Assembly: GCA_021205645.1 (NCBI GenBank)
Contig: JAJPXE010000115.1
Span: forward strand, 11,348 to 17,869
DNA length: 6,522 nt
Direction: 5' to 3'
Origin: Candidatus Gastranaerophilales bacterium
GTDB lineage: Bacteria; Cyanobacteriota; Vampirovibrionia; Gastranaerophilales; Gastranaerophilaceae
Shown here in pieces: positions 6,038 to 6,522 of this stretch. A program made the translations under genes and the position numbers. Under the pieces are notes generated by a model, which saw only the letters and a list, made by a program, of their open reading frames with translations, had not been told where the DNA came from and ran no database searches. Numbering within the stretch: the first letter of the stretch is position 1; the number at the start of each line of letters is the position of its first letter.

Positions 6038-6522
6038 ATGACAGCTGTAAGCGGAGCAACAAGTTCATCAAACACAGATTATACCACACTGATAAAACAG
6101 GGCTCATCAACTTTTAGCAATTGTACCGGAATAGATACGTCAAAATATTCCACAGCGATTGGTTTTGCATTGAACGGTGATGCCAGCAAAATACTGTCAA
6201 GTGCCGGTAGTGAAATCGGTGCTGCAATCGGAGGTGATGTCGGAGCGGCAATCGGAGAAGGTATAGGTGATATAGTTGCTGCAGTGCTTAGCGGAAAAGA
6301 TGTTTCGGGAGAAGATAAAAAAGCCATTGAGGAAAATGAAAATCAGTTAAATCAAAATGCAGACCTTGTAAATAATCTGGCTGACAGCGGCAGCGCTGAA
6401 ACAGAAGAAATCTCCGAAACGGCAAAATCCGAAATGGAAGGTGCAAAAGTCACCATTGATGATTCCGCAAATACCATAACTATTGAAAATGAAAATACAG
6501 AAGCAATTACAATTGATATAAC
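6038..6522 (+). CDS. Unrecognised glycine-zipper protein, 3' end outside the window
   Basis: The frame is open from ATG 6038 to the window end: 161 codons and two bases, with no stop. A purine-rich GAGAG at 6028-6032 ends five bases before the ATG, and codon use resembles the neighbours. I do not recognise the family. The N-terminus (1-40) is rich in Ser, Thr and Asn, has one cysteine (C29) and lacks a signal peptide. Residues 57-77 contain glycines at 57, 61, 65, 69, 73 and 77, a strict GxxxG ladder, followed by IVAAVL to residue 84. E59, D67, E74 and D78 lie within it, so it is not a plain membrane helix. It may pack or oligomerise, or insert conditionally. Residues 90-135 are acidic and probably helical. 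From 136 on, alternating Thr/Ile with Asn, Asp and Glu (VTIDDSANTITIENENT) suggest beta strands. It is transcribed away from dapA. A secreted or surface role is possible but not shown. Confidence 0.8.
   Translation, partial: MTAVSGATSSSNTDYTTLIKQGSSTFSNCTGIDTSKYSTAIGFALNGDASKILSSAGSEIGAAIGGDVGAAIGEGIGDIVAAVLSGKDVSGEDKKAIEENENQLNQNADLVNNLADSGSAETEEISETAKSEMEGAKVTIDDSANTITIENENTEAITIDI
6215..6286 (+). repeat. Eight-residue tandem repeats coding the glycine zipper
   Basis: Three consecutive 24-base units encode IGAAIGGD, VGAAIGEG and IGDIVAAV (residues 60-83). The first two agree at 18 of 24 bases, including the uninterrupted run gcaatcggag; the third has diverged. This suggests the zipper grew by internal duplication of an eight-residue unit. 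Confidence 0.65.

Noticed and set aside
6079..6327. An 82-codon minus-strand frame rich in Ser, Pro and Ala.
   Set aside because: It is the antisense reading of the glycine-zipper coding sequence. Its low complexity simply mirrors the Gly/Ala/Ile codons on the plus strand, where start, ribosome site and codon use are better.

Overview
The window is a piece of a low-to-moderate GC bacterial chromosome. It holds four complete minus-strand housekeeping genes in one direction, a partial plus-strand gene divergent from them, and a repeat-dense intergenic block at the left end. The best guess for the organism is a non-photosynthetic relative of Cyanobacteria (Vampirovibrionia/Melainabacteria, perhaps gut Gastranaerophilales). 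DapA opens with the cyanobacterial-style FGxVITAMVTPF block, and the SecD core also reads like cyanobacterial SecD. This placement is inference from remembered family resemblance, not from a search.

Layout from left to right: positions 1-582 hold no credible gene. They contain a mosaic of short repeats and GC-rich hairpins: two identical 55-bp units, two diverged 51-bp units, and several perfect inverted repeats. Then, all on the minus strand and so transcribed right to left, come dapA (5795 to 4875), secD (4815 to 3502), secF (3329 to 2373) and a long U32-family protein (2355 to 583). Spacings are 59, 172 and 17 bp. A good sigma-70-type promoter precedes dapA at 5851-5879, and I see no convincing terminator inside the cluster, so one transcript may carry all four. 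The 172-bp secD-secF gap contains short direct repeats and an AT-rich -10-like box.

On the plus strand a gene starts at 6038 and runs off the right edge. It is an unrecognised acidic protein with six glycines exactly four residues apart (a glycine zipper built from 8-residue repeats). A two-part stem-loop lies in its 5' leader at 5976-6016.

Functionally, DapA makes the first committed intermediate of diaminopimelate and lysine synthesis. SecD and SecF form the proton-driven membrane complex that assists Sec protein export. The U32 protein carries the four-cysteine iron-sulfur signature and the long C-terminal region of the RlhA type, which suggests rRNA (or tRNA) hydroxylation rather than proteolysis. 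These roles are not one pathway; the cluster looks like a housekeeping operon. The parts most worth a second look are the repeat mosaic and the glycine-zipper gene with its leader hairpin.
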